Source: Actinomycetospora succinea
GTDB taxonomy: Bacteria > Actinomycetota > Actinomycetes > Mycobacteriales > Pseudonocardiaceae
Length of the DNA stretch: 64,000 nt
Direction: 5' to 3'
Assembly: GCF_004363095.1 (NCBI RefSeq)
Contig: NZ_SNYO01000001.1
Coordinates: 310,001-374,000 of the forward strand
How positions within the stretch are numbered: the stretch's first letter is position 1; each line of letters starts with the position of its first letter. The translations under genes were made by a program, and so were the position numbers. The notes under the pieces were generated by a model. That model did not search any database, was not told the origin of the DNA, and saw only the letters and a list, made by a program, of their open reading frames with translations. Shown here one piece after another: positions 52,975 to 61,517 of this stretch.

Positions 52975-53592
52975 GTGGACGACGTCTGGTCGCTGGTGCA
53001 CGCGGAGCGCGCGGCGCTGATCGACGACCTGGAGCGCAGCGACCATCGCCGGTGGGACGAGCCGTCGCCGTGCCCGGGCTGGACGGTGCACGACGTCGTC
53101 GCGCACCTCGTCGACACCGCGCGGACGACCCGGGTCGGCTTCGTCGTCGGGCTCGCCCGCGCCGGGTTCGACTTCGACCGCCAGAACGCGCGCGGCGTGG
53201 CCCGCGAGCGCGGCGTCACCCCGGCGGTGACCCTGGAACGGCTCCGCGCGGCGGCACCCCGCCGCACGACGCCTCCGGCGCCGCTGGACTCCCGGCTGGT
53301 CGAGGAGATCGTGCACGGCGAGGACGTCCGCCGCCCCCTGGGCCTGCCGCGCGCCTACCCGCCCGACGCCGTCGCCCGCGCCGTGCGGCTCCAGGCGCGG
53401 ACCCCGGCGTCGTTCGGCGGCGCGAAGGAGCTCGTGGCGCGCGTCCGGCTCGTCGCGAGCGACGCCGACCTGGCCCTGGGCGAGGGCCCGGAGGTGCGCG
53501 GTCCCGCGCTCGCGCTGCTCCTCACCGCCTGCGGGCGCCCGACCGCGCCCGGCGAGCTGGCGGGGGTCGAGGCCCTCAGAGATCGAGCGTGA
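52975..53592 (+). CDS. mycothiol-dependent maleylpyruvate isomerase family protein (DinB fold)
   Basis: A 205-residue DinB/MDMPI-type protein: VWSLVHAERAALIDDLERSDHRRWDEPSPCPGWTVHDVVAHLVDTARTT holds the metal-binding His pattern of the family and SPCPGWTVHDVVAHL is its signature. The C-terminal half includes DSRLVEEIVHGEDVRRPLGL. Members act as mycothiol S-transferases or isomerases. GAGGAGG lies 4 bp before the GTG. Its 3' end overlaps by 17 bp the region that would encode the read-through tail of the convergent reductase gene. Confidence 0.85.
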   Translation: MDDVWSLVHAERAALIDDLERSDHRRWDEPSPCPGWTVHDVVAHLVDTARTTRVGFVVGLARAGFDFDRQNARGVARERGVTPAVTLERLRAAAPRRTTPPAPLDSRLVEEIVHGEDVRRPLGLPRAYPPDAVARAVRLQARTPASFGGAKELVARVRLVASDADLALGEGPEVRGPALALLLTACGRPTAPGELAGVEALRDRA

Positions 53593-53644
53593 GCCGCGCG
53601 CACCCCTGCTCGGCGCGCGAGACGCAGATGAACACCGTGTTCTG
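53576..53644 (-). other. in-frame continuation of the ferredoxin reductase gene beyond a TAG codon
   Basis: Directly after the TAG at 53645-53647 the same frame continues for 22 codons (QNTVFICVSRA...) to a TGA. This stretch contains the missing fourth Fe-S cysteine and the family C-terminus. Counting the TAG as one residue, the spacing from the third to the fourth Cys is exactly x29, as in plant-type ferredoxin domains. It is therefore a severed piece of the real gene, not random sequence. Confidence 0.85.
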
Positions 53645-54511
53645 CTAGGCCTTCTCCTCGTCGGTCAGCACCGAGTCGCGGTGCTCGGCGCGGCCGGCGA
53701 GCAGCGGCGTCTCGCACGTCCCGCAGGTGCCCTCGCGGCACGACCAGAGCGCCGGGATCCCGGCCTCCTCGGCGACGGTGAGGACGGAGCGGTCCGGCGG
53801 CACGGTCGCGACCACGCCGCTGGCGGCGAACTCGACCTCGAAGGTCTCGGTGCCGGTGTCCTCGAGCGTCTTCGGCGCGAAGCGCTCCACGCGCAGGCTG
53901 CCCGCGGGCCAGCCGGCCATGAAGGAGTCGACGGCGCAGAGCATCGGCTCCGGCCCGCAGGCGTAGACGAGCGTGTCGCGCCGCGGGGTGGCGAGCAGGC
54001 CCGTGAGGTCGAGCAGCCCGACCTCGTCCTGCGGCGCGATCGTCACGCGGTCGTCGTAGGCCGCGAGCTCGTCGGTGAACGCCATCGACGAGCGCGAGCG
54101 CCCGCCGTAGAGCAGCGTCCACTCGGCGCCCGCCGCCTCGGCCGCGGCGATCATCGGCAGGATCGGCGTGATCCCGATGCCCCCGGCGACGAAGACGTAG
54201 CGCGCGGCGGGCTCGAGCGCGAAGTGGTTGCGCGGCTCGCCGAGGGTGACGATGTCGCCGCCGTGCAGCTTGTCGAAGACGTACTCGGAGCCGCCGCGGC
54301 TCACCGGCTCGCGCAGCACGCCGAGGCGCCAGCGCTGCCGGTCGGCGGGGTCGGAGCACAGCGAGTACTGGCGGACCAGCTCCGGGCCGAGGTGCACGTC
54401 GACGTGCGCCCCGGGCGCCCACGCCGGCAGCTCGCCGCCCCGGGCACACCCCAGCGTCAGGGACACGACGCCGTCGGCCTCGTCGCGACGCTCGTGGATG
54501 ATCATGTCCAT
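53645..54511 (-). CDS. PDR/GbcB-type ferredoxin reductase, truncated by in-frame TAG
   Basis: A 288-residue reductase: flavin domain (VRQYSLCSDPAD), NAD domain (YVFVAGGIGITPILPMIAAAE, LVYACGPEPML) and a C-terminal plant-type 2Fe-2S ferredoxin domain with SCREGTCGTCETPL. Only three of the four cluster Cys are before the TAG stop; the fourth lies in the in-frame continuation. It should pass electrons from NADH to the Rieske oxygenase encoded three genes upstream. As it stands the cluster may not form, unless the codon is read through or is a sequencing or recent mutation artefact. The ATG at 54511 is 14 bp after the amine oxidase stop. Confidence 0.88.
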   Translation of the reverse strand: MDMIIHERRDEADGVVSLTLGCARGGELPAWAPGAHVDVHLGPELVRQYSLCSDPADRQRWRLGVLREPVSRGGSEYVFDKLHGGDIVTLGEPRNHFALEPAARYVFVAGGIGITPILPMIAAAEAAGAEWTLLYGGRSRSSMAFTDELAAYDDRVTIAPQDEVGLLDLTGLLATPRRDTLVYACGPEPMLCAVDSFMAGWPAGSLRVERFAPKTLEDTGTETFEVEFAASGVVATVPPDRSVLTVAEEAGIPALWSCREGTCGTCETPLLAGRAEHRDSVLTDEEKA

Positions 54512-54525
54512 GGTGGGCGCCTCCG

Positions 54526-55716
54526 TCAGCGCATCTGGCCGGCGCCGACGTACGGGTGCGGGCTGGTGAGCAGCGCCCCCTCGGCGAAGCGGGTGAGGCG
54601 GAAGTCCTCCGCGGGGATGTCGGGGTCCGAGCTCGTCCCGTCGACGACGAGGTCGGCGACCAGCCGTCCGACCGCGGGCGAGATCTTGTGGCCGTGCCCG
54701 GAGAACCCGGCGGCGACGACCAGGCCCTCGAGCCCGGTCCGGGAGATCACGGGATTGAAGTCCGGCGTGACGTCGTAGCACCCGGCGTACGTGGACGCGA
54801 TCGCCGGATCCGTGAGCCCGGGCAGGCGCGTGCCGACCTTCTCGACGGCGACGTCGACGGCCTCCGGTGTGGCCTGGTTCGAGTAGCGGTCCGGGTCGGC
54901 CGGCTCGAGCACCGAGAGGTCCGAGTTGCCGAACAGCAGCTGTCCCGAGCCCTCGGGCCGGATGTACTGCAGCGAGACCAGGTCCGAGAACACCGGCACC
55001 GGCCCGAGCGGCTGGCCGGGGTCGACGAGCACGATCTGCTCGCGGTGCGGGGTCAGCGGCAGCTCGATCCCGTGCGCCCCCAGCAGCGGCACCGACCACG
55101 GGCCGGCGGCGAGCACGACGGTGCCGGCCGCGATCACCGAGCCGTCGGCGAGCTCGACGCCGGTGACGCGCTCGCCCGCCGTGCGGATCGCGGTGACCGT
55201 CGTGCCCTGGCGCAGCCGGGCCCCGGCGCGGCGCGCGGCGCCCGCGAAGGCCTGCGCGGTCTGGTAGGCGTCGCCGTACCCGCCGCGCGGCTCGTAGGCG
55301 AAGGCCCCGAACGGCTCGAGGTCGGCGACCGGCCAGAGCTCCTGCACCTCGCGGCGGTCGATGTCCTCGGTCTTCACCCCGACGGCGCGCTGGGCGTCGA
55401 GCGAGGCGGCGAAGGCCTCGACGTTCTCCGGGCCGACGCCGACGACGTAGCCGGTCTGGTGGAAGCCGACGTCGGCGCCGAGCACGAGCGGGGCGTCCTC
55501 GAAGGTCTGCAGGCTGCTCGCGGCCATCGCCGCCAGCGACGAGACGCCGTAGTGGCTGCGCACGACGCCCGACGACTTGCCGGTGCCGCCCGAGCCGACG
55601 GTCGCCCGCTCGACGATCACGACGTCGGTGACGCCGCGGCCGGTCAGCGCCCACGCGGCGGCGCAGCCCTCGAGGCCGCCGCCGATGACGACGACGTCCG
55701 CGGTGTTCGTGCTCAC
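54526..55716 (-). CDS. FAD-dependent amine oxidoreductase (DAO/sarcosine oxidase beta type)
   Basis: A 396-residue DAO-family flavoenzyme. It begins with VVVIGGGLEGCAAAWALTGRGV and has GSGGTGKSSGVVRSHYG, a motif near the flavin in sarcosine oxidase beta and dimethylglycine oxidase relatives, and GFSGHGHKISPAVGRLVADL at the C-terminus. Expected reaction: oxidation of a secondary or tertiary N-methyl amine to give formaldehyde and the demethylated amine. Its GTG overlaps the aldehyde dehydrogenase stop (GTGA). Confidence 0.87.
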   Translation of the reverse strand: MSTNTADVVVIGGGLEGCAAAWALTGRGVTDVVIVERATVGSGGTGKSSGVVRSHYGVSSLAAMAASSLQTFEDAPLVLGADVGFHQTGYVVGVGPENVEAFAASLDAQRAVGVKTEDIDRREVQELWPVADLEPFGAFAYEPRGGYGDAYQTAQAFAGAARRAGARLRQGTTVTAIRTAGERVTGVELADGSVIAAGTVVLAAGPWSVPLLGAHGIELPLTPHREQIVLVDPGQPLGPVPVFSDLVSLQYIRPEGSGQLLFGNSDLSVLEPADPDRYSNQATPEAVDVAVEKVGTRLPGLTDPAIASTYAGCYDVTPDFNPVISRTGLEGLVVAAGFSGHGHKISPAVGRLVADLVVDGTSSDPDIPAEDFRLTRFAEGALLTSPHPYVGAGQMR

Positions 55717-57179
55717 GGGGTACCTTCCTGGTTCGACGGGGGGTGGGGGGCGACGCGCGCGACGACGGTCTTGAGCTTCACGTAGCTCTCGAGGGCGACC
55801 AGCCCGCGCTCGCGGCCGGTGCCGCTGTGCTTGGTGCCGCCGAACGGGACGCCCGGCCCGCCGCCCCAGTACTCGTTGATCATGATGTAGCCGGCGTCGA
55901 CCCGGTCGGCCACGCGCAGCGCGCGGTCGATGTCGCGGGTGTGGATGCCGGTGCCGAGGCCGTAGTCGGTGTCGTCGGCCAGGGCGATCGCCTGGTCCTC
56001 GCCGTCGAACGGCAGCACGGCGAGCACCGGCCCGAAGATCTCCTCCCGGGCGATGCGCATGTCCGGGGTGACGTCGACGAAGGTCGTCGGGGCGAGGAAG
56101 TACCCCGCGTCGGGGAGCTCGCGCGGGCGGTCCGCGACGCGCGCCCCCTCCTGCCGCCCGACCTCGACGTAGCCGGTGACGCGCCGGTGGTGCTCGGCGG
56201 AGACGAGCGGACCGAGGTCGGGGTCGTCGATGCCGCGCCCGATCGTCAGCGCCGCGGTCCGCGCGACGATGCGCTCGACCAGCTCCTCCTGCACCGCGCG
56301 CTCGACGAGCAGCCGCGTGCCGGCGTCGCAGTACTGGCCGGTGTTCGTCGTGAAGCCCATGACGACCTGGGCGGCGACGTGGTCGAGGTCGGCGTCGGCG
56401 AAGACGATCTGCGGCGACTTGCCGCCGAGCTCGGTGACCACCGGGGTGATGTGCTCGGCGGCCGCCCGCAGCACCGCCCGCCCGGTGGCGACCGAGCCGG
56501 TGAACGTCAGCGAGCCGATGCCGGGGTGCGCCGCCAGGGCGTGCCCGGCCTCGGCGCCGAGCCCGGTCACGACGTTGACGGTGCCCGGCGGGAACCCGGC
56601 CGCCTCGGCGAGCCCGGCGAACCGCAGCGCGGTCAGCGGGGTCTGCTCGGCGGGCTTGACCACCGCGGTGTTCCCGGCGGCGAGCGCCGGGGCGAGGCTG
56701 CGGCACAGCATCGAGCACGGCGCGTTCCACGGGACGATGTGCGCGGTGACCCCGACCGGTTCCCGCACGGTCCAGGCCAGCGAGCCGGGGCCGAGCGGGA
56801 TCGTCTCGCCGTGCAGCTTGTCGGCCGCGCCCGCGTAGTAGTCGAGGTAGCCGACGCACCCGGCGATCTCGCCGCGGGCGAGCGAGAGCGGCTTGCCGGT
56901 GTCGAGGGTCTCGAGGCGGGCGAACTCCTCGCGGTCGGCGTCCAGCGCGGCGGCCAGGGCCCGCAGCATGCGGGCCCGGTCGGCCGGTGTGGTCCGGCGC
57001 GTGCGCCGTGCGGCGGTGTGTGCAGCGGCCACCGCGCGGTCCACGTCGCCGGCGTCGCCGCGCGCGATCGCGGCGATCGTCTCGCCCGTCGACGGGTCCT
57101 CGACGGCGATGGTGCGGCCGGCGCGGGCCGCCACGTGCTCGCCGCCGAGGAAGTGGGCCGACTCGACGAGTGCGGTCAC
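55713..57179 (-). CDS. aldehyde dehydrogenase (betaine-aldehyde type)
   Basis: A 488-residue NAD(P)-dependent aldehyde dehydrogenase: VPWNAPCSMLCRSLAPALAAGNTAVVKPAEQTPL, the general base Glu in ELGGKSPQIVF, the catalytic Cys in NTGQYCDAGTR, and EEIFGPVLAVLPFD. Its NEYWGGGPGVPFGGTKHSGTGRERG tail is typical of betaine and aminoaldehyde dehydrogenases. In this operon it could make betaine from its aldehyde or oxidise formaldehyde or a released aldehyde. Coupled by overlaps on both sides. Confidence 0.9.
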   Translation of the reverse strand: MTALVESAHFLGGEHVAARAGRTIAVEDPSTGETIAAIARGDAGDVDRAVAAAHTAARRTRRTTPADRARMLRALAAALDADREEFARLETLDTGKPLSLARGEIAGCVGYLDYYAGAADKLHGETIPLGPGSLAWTVREPVGVTAHIVPWNAPCSMLCRSLAPALAAGNTAVVKPAEQTPLTALRFAGLAEAAGFPPGTVNVVTGLGAEAGHALAAHPGIGSLTFTGSVATGRAVLRAAAEHITPVVTELGGKSPQIVFADADLDHVAAQVVMGFTTNTGQYCDAGTRLLVERAVQEELVERIVARTAALTIGRGIDDPDLGPLVSAEHHRRVTGYVEVGRQEGARVADRPRELPDAGYFLAPTTFVDVTPDMRIAREEIFGPVLAVLPFDGEDQAIALADDTDYGLGTGIHTRDIDRALRVADRVDAGYIMINEYWGGGPGVPFGGTKHSGTGRERGLVALESYVKLKTVVARVAPHPPSNQEGTP

Positions 57180-58489
57180 GGGTCCGGGAACATGCGGGTC
57201 ATCGTGTCCTCGTCACCGCCCGGCACGCGGTCGACGCCGACGACCTTGTCGATCACCATGTTCTGGAAGCGGTGCAGCGGCTCCTCGAACCGGAAGCACA
57301 TGCGCCCGCCCCGGTAGGCCGGGTTCTCGATGCCCTCCTGGACCCGCTCGACGATCTCGATGTCCTGGCGGTTCACGAGGTCCCAGAACTTGGCGAGCTG
57401 CTCGATGCCGTCCTCGGCATCGGGGGCCTCGAGCGACTCGGGGTGCGCGAGCAGCACCGCGGTCTCCACGGTGCGGTTCGCGGCGACCGGGCGGTTGAAC
57501 AGCACGAACGCGTGGTTCGGGAGCACGACGAGCGCGGTCGAGGGGAACAGCCAGACGAACCGGCCGGCGTCGGCGTCCTGCGCGCCGAGCGTGCTCAGGG
57601 GGCGCAGGCCGTCCCACCCGCCGGCGTCGGAGTTGCGCGACACCGGCGTCGTGCACATGCCCGTGTACATCCCGGGCCCCTGCCACCGGTAGTGGTCGGA
57701 GAACTTGGAGACCTGGTTGAGCTCCGGGTGCACCCAGGGCAGGTGGTAGTACTCCATGAAGTTCTCGCCGACGAGCTTGTAGTTCGCGTTGATGTCGTAG
57801 GTGAGCCGGCGCTGCGGCACCCACTCGTCGAGGCGGTAGTCGGCGAACCGGGTCGGCAGGTCGCCCAGGTGCGTCGCCAGCGGGGAGGCGTCCGCGTCGA
57901 GGTTGACGAACAGGAACAGGCCCCACGTGTCGACGGCCACGTCGATCAGCCCGTAGTCGGCCTTGTCGAAGCCCTTGGCGACGGAGGTGTCGAAGATCGA
58001 CTCCTCGCCGGCCGGGACGTCGGAGCCCTCGAACAGCGGCGTGCCGAGGCACGTGCCGTCGGTGTCGTAGGTCCACGAGTGGTACGGGCAGCGGATGCGC
58101 CCGCGGTGCCCGACCTCGCGGGCGTCGTTCGCGAGCAGCTTCGTCGCGCGGTGGCGGCAGACGTTGTGGAACGCCCGCAGGGCGCCGTGGCGGTTGCGCG
58201 TGACGATCACCGAGCGGCCGGCGACGTCGACGACGATGCACGCGCCGTGCCGGTCGACGTCGGCGGCGAGCCCGACCGCGACCCAGCCCGAGGCGAACAC
58301 CTTCTGCTGCTCGAGCGCGAAGAACTCGGGCGCGGAGTAGGCGTCGGGCAGCAGGGTCGCCGCGAGCTCGACGGGCAGCCGGGTCGCGGCGTAGGTGGCC
58401 TCGTCGGTGTAGGTGGCCGGGTCGACGGGACGCGCCGGGAGGGTGGCCGGGGTCGCCGGCGTGCCCTTCGGCAGGGTCGTCTCAGACAT
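57176..58489 (-). CDS. Rieske oxygenase alpha subunit (GbcA-like N-demethylase)
   Basis: A 437-residue Rieske non-heme iron oxygenase. The cluster is bound by CRHRATKLL and CPYHSWTYDTDG, and the mononuclear iron by the two His in ENFMEYYHLPWVHPEL plus a later acidic residue. Length and motifs resemble glycine betaine monooxygenase GbcA, choline monooxygenase and stachydrine demethylase. It would remove a methyl group from a quaternary ammonium compound using electrons from the reductase at 53645. Its start overlaps the preceding amine oxidase gene by 8 bp. Confidence 0.9.
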   Translation of the reverse strand: MSETTLPKGTPATPATLPARPVDPATYTDEATYAATRLPVELAATLLPDAYSAPEFFALEQQKVFASGWVAVGLAADVDRHGACIVVDVAGRSVIVTRNRHGALRAFHNVCRHRATKLLANDAREVGHRGRIRCPYHSWTYDTDGTCLGTPLFEGSDVPAGEESIFDTSVAKGFDKADYGLIDVAVDTWGLFLFVNLDADASPLATHLGDLPTRFADYRLDEWVPQRRLTYDINANYKLVGENFMEYYHLPWVHPELNQVSKFSDHYRWQGPGMYTGMCTTPVSRNSDAGGWDGLRPLSTLGAQDADAGRFVWLFPSTALVVLPNHAFVLFNRPVAANRTVETAVLLAHPESLEAPDAEDGIEQLAKFWDLVNRQDIEIVERVQEGIENPAYRGGRMCFRFEEPLHRFQNMVIDKVVGVDRVPGGDEDTMTRMFPDP

Positions 58490-59663
58490 GGAAGCTCCGC
58501 GGGTAGCTCGGGTCGGTCAGGGCGGGGCGGGTGATCGAGAAGCTCCCGATCGGCTGGGACGGGGTGTGGCCGACGGCGAGCTCCGCGAGCAGCTGCCCGA
58601 TCAGGGCGGCGAACTTGAACGCGTGGCCCGCGCCGTTGGCGACGACGATCTGCGGGTGCTCGGGGAGGGTGTCGAGCACGAAGTTCTGGTCCGGCGGGAC
58701 GGTGTAGAGGCAGGTCTTCGTGTAGAGCTCCGGCCCGCCGAAGCGCGGGACGTGCCGGTCGAGGAACGCCGCGTAGCGCTCCCGGCGCACCGGGTCGGGC
58801 TCGAACGTGCGGTCGTCGGCGGTGGTCTCGTGGCCGCCCATGTGCTGGCCGAGCTTGGTGGCGACCTCGCCGTAGACCGGGAAGCCGTAGAAGTTGTGGC
58901 GCCCGTGCCACATGAAGATCGGGAAGCGGGACGGCGAGAACTCCGCCAGGTGCGGGGTGGCGTAGTAGGTGACCTGCTCCTGCAGCACCGTCAGGGGCAG
59001 CGCCGTGCCGGTCTCGGCGAGCACCTGATTGGTCCAGGCGTCGCTGGTGACGACGACGCGGTCGGCGCGCAGCACGCCGCCGTCGGTGACGACCGCGACG
59101 CCCTCGCCGTCGGGGCGGATCGCGCGCACGGGGGTGTTCGCCCGGATCTCGGCGCCGTGGGCGCGGGCGAGCGCGCGGTGCACGGCGTTGGCCCGCGCGG
59201 CGTCGACGATGCCCGAGTCGGGCTGGTAGAGGGCCTGCTCGCCGCCCGCCAGCGCGAACTGCGGCCAGCGCGCGACCAGCTCGTCGGCGTCGAGGCGCTC
59301 GTAGGCGACGCCGAACCGGTCGAACATCGCGGTGTAGCCCTCGATGTTGCGGTTGCCGGACGCGATGCCGGCCCGCTCGACGCGGTCCTCGATCACCAGC
59401 CCGCCGGTGCGGGTGATGATCTGCTGGCACGCCTGCGCCTCGACCTCGTGCCACGCCTTGTACGCGGGCTCCGCGAGGGCCGCGTACTCCTCCTGGTGCT
59501 GGGCGAGGCGGATGATGCGCGAGTGGTCCTGGGACGCGCCGCGGGCGTGCCCGAGCTCGAACTGCTCGAGGCCCAGGACGCCGGGGCCGAGGTCCGCGGC
59601 GAGGCGGTAGAGCGTCGCCGAACCCAGCCCGCCGAGGCCGACGACGATCGCGCGGTAGGACAT
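58482..59663 (-). CDS. monomeric sarcosine oxidase / N-methyl amino acid oxidase (SolA/MTOX-like)
   Basis: A 393-residue flavin oxidase: AIVVGLGGLGSATLYRLAADLG (FAD), GASQDHSRIIRLAQ, and KTCLYTVPPDQNFVLD, in which the Cys corresponds to the covalent flavin attachment of monomeric sarcosine oxidase. It oxidises N-methyl amino acids such as sarcosine to the amino acid, formaldehyde and peroxide. First gene of the five-gene operon and divergent from the LysR gene. Confidence 0.9.
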   Translation of the reverse strand: MSYRAIVVGLGGLGSATLYRLAADLGPGVLGLEQFELGHARGASQDHSRIIRLAQHQEEYAALAEPAYKAWHEVEAQACQQIITRTGGLVIEDRVERAGIASGNRNIEGYTAMFDRFGVAYERLDADELVARWPQFALAGGEQALYQPDSGIVDAARANAVHRALARAHGAEIRANTPVRAIRPDGEGVAVVTDGGVLRADRVVVTSDAWTNQVLAETGTALPLTVLQEQVTYYATPHLAEFSPSRFPIFMWHGRHNFYGFPVYGEVATKLGQHMGGHETTADDRTFEPDPVRRERYAAFLDRHVPRFGGPELYTKTCLYTVPPDQNFVLDTLPEHPQIVVANGAGHAFKFAALIGQLLAELAVGHTPSQPIGSFSITRPALTDPSYPRSFHV

Positions 59664-59795
59664 CTTCTGACTCCCGGTGCCGAGGCGGAAACCCTCGGTT
59701 CTCTTGGTGGTTCGTGGGCACGCGGCGGCGGTGACGCGGTGCGTGACCGCAGTGTGGGAGCCGGATTCCGTCCACGTCCATCGAAACGTCGAACC

Positions 59796-59801
59796 TATGA
59801 T
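59796..59801 (+). promoter_or_regulatory. possible -10 box of the LysR gene
   Basis: TATGAT 17 bp before the LysR ATG would give a very short leader. No clear -35 is visible. The 154-bp intergenic region is AT-richer here than elsewhere and should also hold the operon promoter and LysR sites. Confidence 0.35.
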
Positions 59802-59817
59802 CTTGTACGTTGGTTGC

Positions 59818-60741
59818 ATGATTGATCGGCGTCTGCGGGTGCTCGCGGCGATCGCCCGGCACGGCACCGTCACGGCCGCCGCGGAGGTCTGCCGGCTGAC
59901 GCCGTCGGCGGTCTCGCACCAGATGCAGGCGCTCGCCCGGGAGCTCGCCGTGCCGCTCCTCGAGCCCGTCGGGAGGGGCGTGCGGCTCACGCCGGCGGCG
60001 CACACGCTGCTCGAGCACGGCGAGACGCTCACCGCGCAGTGGGAGCAGGCGCGGGCCGACCTCGCGGCCCACCGCGCGGGGGCGGTCGGGGGGACGCTGC
60101 GCTTCGCGGCGTTCTCGAGCGCGGCGGCCGTCGTGGTGCCCCGGGTCCTCGAGCACCTGCGCCGCGAGCACCCCCAGCTACGCGCGCGCCTGCGCGAGAC
60201 CGAGCCGGCGCGCTCGTTCGATCTCCTCGCCGCCGAGGACGTCGACCTCGCCGTCGTCGTCGCGACGCCGAGCATCCCGCCCGCGTCCGACCCGGCGTTC
60301 GACCAGCACGCCCTGTTCGACGAGCCGCTCGACGTCCTCGTCGGCCCCGGCCACCCCCTGCTCGACGCCGACGTCGTGGCGCTCAGCGACCTCGCCGCCG
60401 ACCCGTGGGTCTGCGGCAACACCGGCCGCGCCTACCACCAGCTCGTCACGCTGGCCTGCTCCCAGGCGGGCTTCGCCCCGGACATCGCGCACCACGCCGA
60501 CGAGTGGGACACCGGCGCCGCCCTCGTCGCGCGCGGCTTCGGCGTCGCGCTCGTCCCGCGCCTCGCCGACCTGCCCGCGCACCACGACACCCGGCGCCTC
60601 CCGATCACCACCCCGCCGGTGCCGACCCGCCGGGTCATCGCGGCCGTCCGCGCGGGCTCGCAGGAACTGCCGACCATCGCGGCGGGTCTCGACGCGCTGC
60701 GCCACGTGACGGAGACGGGCCTCGACGCGCTGGACCCGTGA
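59818..60741 (+). CDS. LysR family transcriptional regulator of the demethylation operon
   Basis: A 307-residue LTTR: N-terminal HTH (RVLAAIARHGTVTAAAEVCRLTPSAVSHQMQALARELAVPLLEPVGRGVRLTPAA) and a periplasmic-binding-like effector domain (LDVLVGPGHPLLDADVVALSDLAADPWV). Divergent from the amine oxidase operon, the standard LTTR arrangement, so it likely activates that operon in response to the methylated amine. ATG at 59818. Confidence 0.9.
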   Translation: MIDRRLRVLAAIARHGTVTAAAEVCRLTPSAVSHQMQALARELAVPLLEPVGRGVRLTPAAHTLLEHGETLTAQWEQARADLAAHRAGAVGGTLRFAAFSSAAAVVVPRVLEHLRREHPQLRARLRETEPARSFDLLAAEDVDLAVVVATPSIPPASDPAFDQHALFDEPLDVLVGPGHPLLDADVVALSDLAADPWVCGNTGRAYHQLVTLACSQAGFAPDIAHHADEWDTGAALVARGFGVALVPRLADLPAHHDTRRLPITTPPVPTRRVIAAVRAGSQELPTIAAGLDALRHVTETGLDALDP

Positions 60742-60765
60742 GGCGGGATCGCATCAGCCGGGGTC

Positions 60766-61491
60766 TCAGCGAGCGTTGTGGAAGATCACGCCGAGGACGT
60801 GGCGCTGACCCGTGTGCACCGCCGAGACGCCGTGGCGCATCTGGACGCGGTGGTACCCGCGCGCACCCTGCTTCGGGCGGTACCGGACGGGGAAGACGAC
60901 GCCCTCGCCGAGGCCCGGGCGCACGACCATCGGCCGCGACTGCTGGCGCGGGCGCTGCTCGACGAACACGCTCTCGCCGCCGGTGAAGTCGACGTCCGGC
61001 GTGTTCAGCATGATCAGGAGCTGCAGCGGGAAGGTCAGGTCGCCGTAGACGTCCTGGTGCAGGCAGTTGTAGCCGGTCGGGCCGTAGCGCAGCACGAGCG
61101 GCGTCGGCTTGTGCTGGCCGGCGGCGGCGCAGCGCTCGACGAGGTCGGGGTGCTCGGCGGGCCAGCCGTCCTCGCCGAGCACGTCGGCCCAGCGGTTCGC
61201 GACGCCCGCCAGCCCGGGGTACAGGCGCTCCCGGAGCGTCTGCACGAGCGGCGGCAGCGGGTCGGCGAAGTAGCGGTATCGGCCCTCGCCGAACGAGAGC
61301 CGGGCCATCTCGACGGTCGACCGGAAGACCTCGTCACGGTCGAACAGGTCGATCATCTCCGCGCACTGCTCCGGGTCGAGCAGCCGTCCGGTCGTCGCGT
61401 AGCCGTCGCGGTCGAGGGCGGTGCCGATGCTCGTCCAGTCGAGGCCGTCCAGCGCGGGCAGGGCAGGGACGTCGGTCGTCGTGGGCGCCAT
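60766..61491 (-). CDS. 2-oxoglutarate/Fe(II)-dependent oxygenase (prolyl hydroxylase-like)
   Basis: A 241-residue double-stranded beta-helix enzyme. The iron triad is His-x-Asp in CLHQDVYGD and a later His in HGVSAVHTGQRHVLGVIFHN, with the Arg of TGQR placed to bind 2-oxoglutarate. It looks like the COG3826-type small prolyl-hydroxylase relatives of actinobacteria. Substrate unknown. ATG at 61491; an upstream in-frame GTG exists. Convergent with the LysR gene. Confidence 0.85.
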   Translation of the reverse strand: MAPTTTDVPALPALDGLDWTSIGTALDRDGYATTGRLLDPEQCAEMIDLFDRDEVFRSTVEMARLSFGEGRYRYFADPLPPLVQTLRERLYPGLAGVANRWADVLGEDGWPAEHPDLVERCAAAGQHKPTPLVLRYGPTGYNCLHQDVYGDLTFPLQLLIMLNTPDVDFTGGESVFVEQRPRQQSRPMVVRPGLGEGVVFPVRYRPKQGARGYHRVQMRHGVSAVHTGQRHVLGVIFHNAR

Positions 61492-61517
61492 GTCCTGCAG
61501 AACACCGGTCGCTCCGT

